Positions 62,401-64,000 of a stretch of DNA of 64,000 nucleotides are shown here, in pieces. The notes below the pieces were generated by a model. It saw only the letters and a list, made by a program, of their open reading frames with translations. It did no database searches and was not told the origin of the DNA. The stretch covers positions 18,057,133 through 18,121,132 of the forward strand of contig CM076653.1 of NCBI GenBank assembly GCA_038496675.1. The letters are read 5' to 3'. The DNA is from Rachycentron canadum (lineage: Eukaryota > Chordata > Actinopteri > Carangiformes > Rachycentridae). The position numbers and the translations under genes were made by a program. Every line of letters starts with the position of its first letter. The first letter of the stretch is position 1.

Positions 62401-64000
62401 CTTCATATCTAGGTTATCCTTTATAATTAGGTGTCTATGTAGCTTATGCCATTTCCCCTGTTTGATAATTGTAGTCCATCCCTCCTAATTTTGCAGAGAG
62501 TCAGAAAAAAATGCTTATTTGTGCCTATCTTCCTTATTAATTCTCCTCACAAATCCTTGATTATTTTCCAATCCTTTTCTCTGATATCTCTGGCTCTGTT
62601 TGTCTATTTCACTCACTCCTCCACTGAGCAGTCTGCCTTCCTTCTCAATCGCCTGTTTTGTTTCCCGTTTTAATGAACAGTTGGATTCTTTTATTTCTCT
62701 ACAAGTGCTGGATTTGCCTTATCACCCCCCGTCCCTTTGAGGGTTGCCAATTGGTTTTATCCATGGATGTATCATTTCTTAGGCTTCCTCTTTTTTTCTC
62801 CACAAAGAGAAAGAACCACTCCGTCAACAAGCCTCTCCGGAGCCAGAGATTAAAAACCTCAACATCACCTACCTTCCAGCGCTACTCCCAACTGGTTTGT
62901 GTAAAACTCAATTAAACTTGTCCCCACTGAATTTCACATTACAGTACATTAAAAGGAAATTCTTCAAGCGTGATGACAAAGCTCAAACCTAGCTTCAGAG
63001 CCGCTATTTAGGAGCTTTCCTAAATGTTGTAGTCTTCAGGGTTTTAGCCTCATGTCGACGCAAAAGACGCTAAACACAAAGACAAAGAAAAGGTTTCTTT
63101 TGACTCGCGAGGAAAGCAAACTTTATGATTTATTTATTTACAGACACCCTGAAAGTCACAGCATCTGCTGGATACGCTGCACACAAACGACAAGGTCTCA
63201 GTCTATCAATTAGCTCACAACAAAAGGTAAAAAACACCCTTTTAATGATTAAAGGTAAATGCTTTCAAAAGTAACCAGGACATAATGTTAGTTGTCAAGC
63301 GTGTGACATTAGCCATCTTTGTAAAATGCAGATGTTAATCTTTGGGGAGTTTGCAGATTTTTGATCTCTATTTCAGAGCCTCGGTGAGTCGATAACAAAT
63401 TATTCCACCGCCTTCATACAATCTGGGTGAAAAGGGAGTGTGCAGTCAAGCATGGCAACTGACGCAAAGAAACATTGCAGGTCGATGTGCGTGTTAACTT
63501 CATTCACATGCGATAATGTGCTTTCAACTACATGATAGTGAACCTGACATTCAAGCGGGGGAGGGGGAATCCTTAAGATGTTGTCCATGTATAAGAAGCA
63601 CAGACTCTTTTGTAGTTTGTGTTTTCCTACCGAGTGGGGGCGAACAAGCGCAGATAGCAAATGTGGAGGGTTTTCTACAAAGAAAAACAGGAAGGAGAGA
63701 GGGAGGCTTGGCTTTGCTTCAGCCAGGTCGGCTTTACAAGAGGAGAATGTGGAGATGCACTCCTCTTCCCCTCCCCTTCACTCTTTCTCTTGTTCTCCCC
63801 TGTATAACCATCCTTCCCCACAGCACCAAGAATTTAAGGGCAGCTTTGAACCCTCCCAGTGTTCCTTCGACATTGTGAAATGTGTGTCTCCACGTCAGCC
63901 ACCCAAAGGTGTTTTTCGTGCTGAGATTAGTGGATGAGGTGCAGTCTGTGTTTTGGGCCAAACATGCCCATCCTTTGACATGGGGGCGGACTCTGACTCT

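Larger units (their letters stand above)
57691..64000. other. zfpm2 intron, distal part
   Basis: No further zfpm2 exon was recognised. A GC-richer stretch near 58640-58930 and a short GC patch near 61440-61490 could be conserved elements. The rest is AT-rich sequence with an AC microsatellite and G-rich simple repeats. The open frames at 63516-63937 overlap in several phases and look like chance. Confidence 0.5.

Noticed and set aside
40127..64000. Earlier zfpm2 coding exons
   Set aside because: I searched the minus strand for the conserved Trp-rich block that precedes the first exon seen here and for suitable splice sites, and found none I could support. They probably lie beyond the window.
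1..64000. CRISPR arrays, bacterial operons or phage-like systems
   Set aside because: The simple repeats are microsatellites without spacers, and gene structure is eukaryotic throughout.

Overview
The window is vertebrate nuclear DNA, almost certainly from a ray-finned (teleost) fish. Genes are split into short exons with GT-AG introns. Long non-coding stretches carry many (TG)n/(AC)n microsatellites, a decayed Tc1-like transposon, a tRNA-derived SINE and several dispersed repeats of the kind common in percomorph fish. There is no sign of bacterial gene organisation, and the many 60-110 codon open frames are mostly chance or shadow frames. A 394-base run of N is an assembly gap.

Layout. (1) 1-13.7 kb is intergenic: a 32-bp perfect inverted repeat at 161-699, old repeats, and a CpG-richer block near 7.8-8.05 kb that looks like a promoter with a non-coding first exon pointing left. 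(2) 13858-34354, plus strand: an 11-exon gene that I assembled by hand from splice sites and reading phase. It encodes a 383-residue, single-pass membrane-anchored alpha/beta-hydrolase-fold protein. Its nucleophile elbow reads G-S-E-I-G, so Glu stands where the catalytic Ser belongs, and the usual catalytic His position appears to be Arg, so it looks like a pseudoenzyme. Its 12.4-kb intron 7 holds most of the transposon debris. (3) 34355-36157: two genes converge tail to tail and share a near-palindromic AATAAA/TTTATT element. (4) 36158-40126, minus strand: the last three coding exons of zfpm2 (FOG2), the multi-zinc-finger cofactor of GATA factors, with all eight fingers and the CtBP-binding PIDLSKK motif. 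(5) 40127-64000: the upstream zfpm2 intron, in which I found no further zfpm2 exon. It holds GC-richer islands that may be conserved regulatory elements and weak evidence for a plus-strand (antisense) transcript between about 45.0 and 53.2 kb.

The two genes share no obvious pathway. Zfpm2 is a nuclear corepressor/coactivator in heart and gonad development. The hydrolase-like protein should sit at a membrane. Their relation here is positional: convergent transcription with closely spaced or overlapping 3' ends. The most novel item is the hydrolase-like gene, which I recognise by fold motifs only and cannot name.
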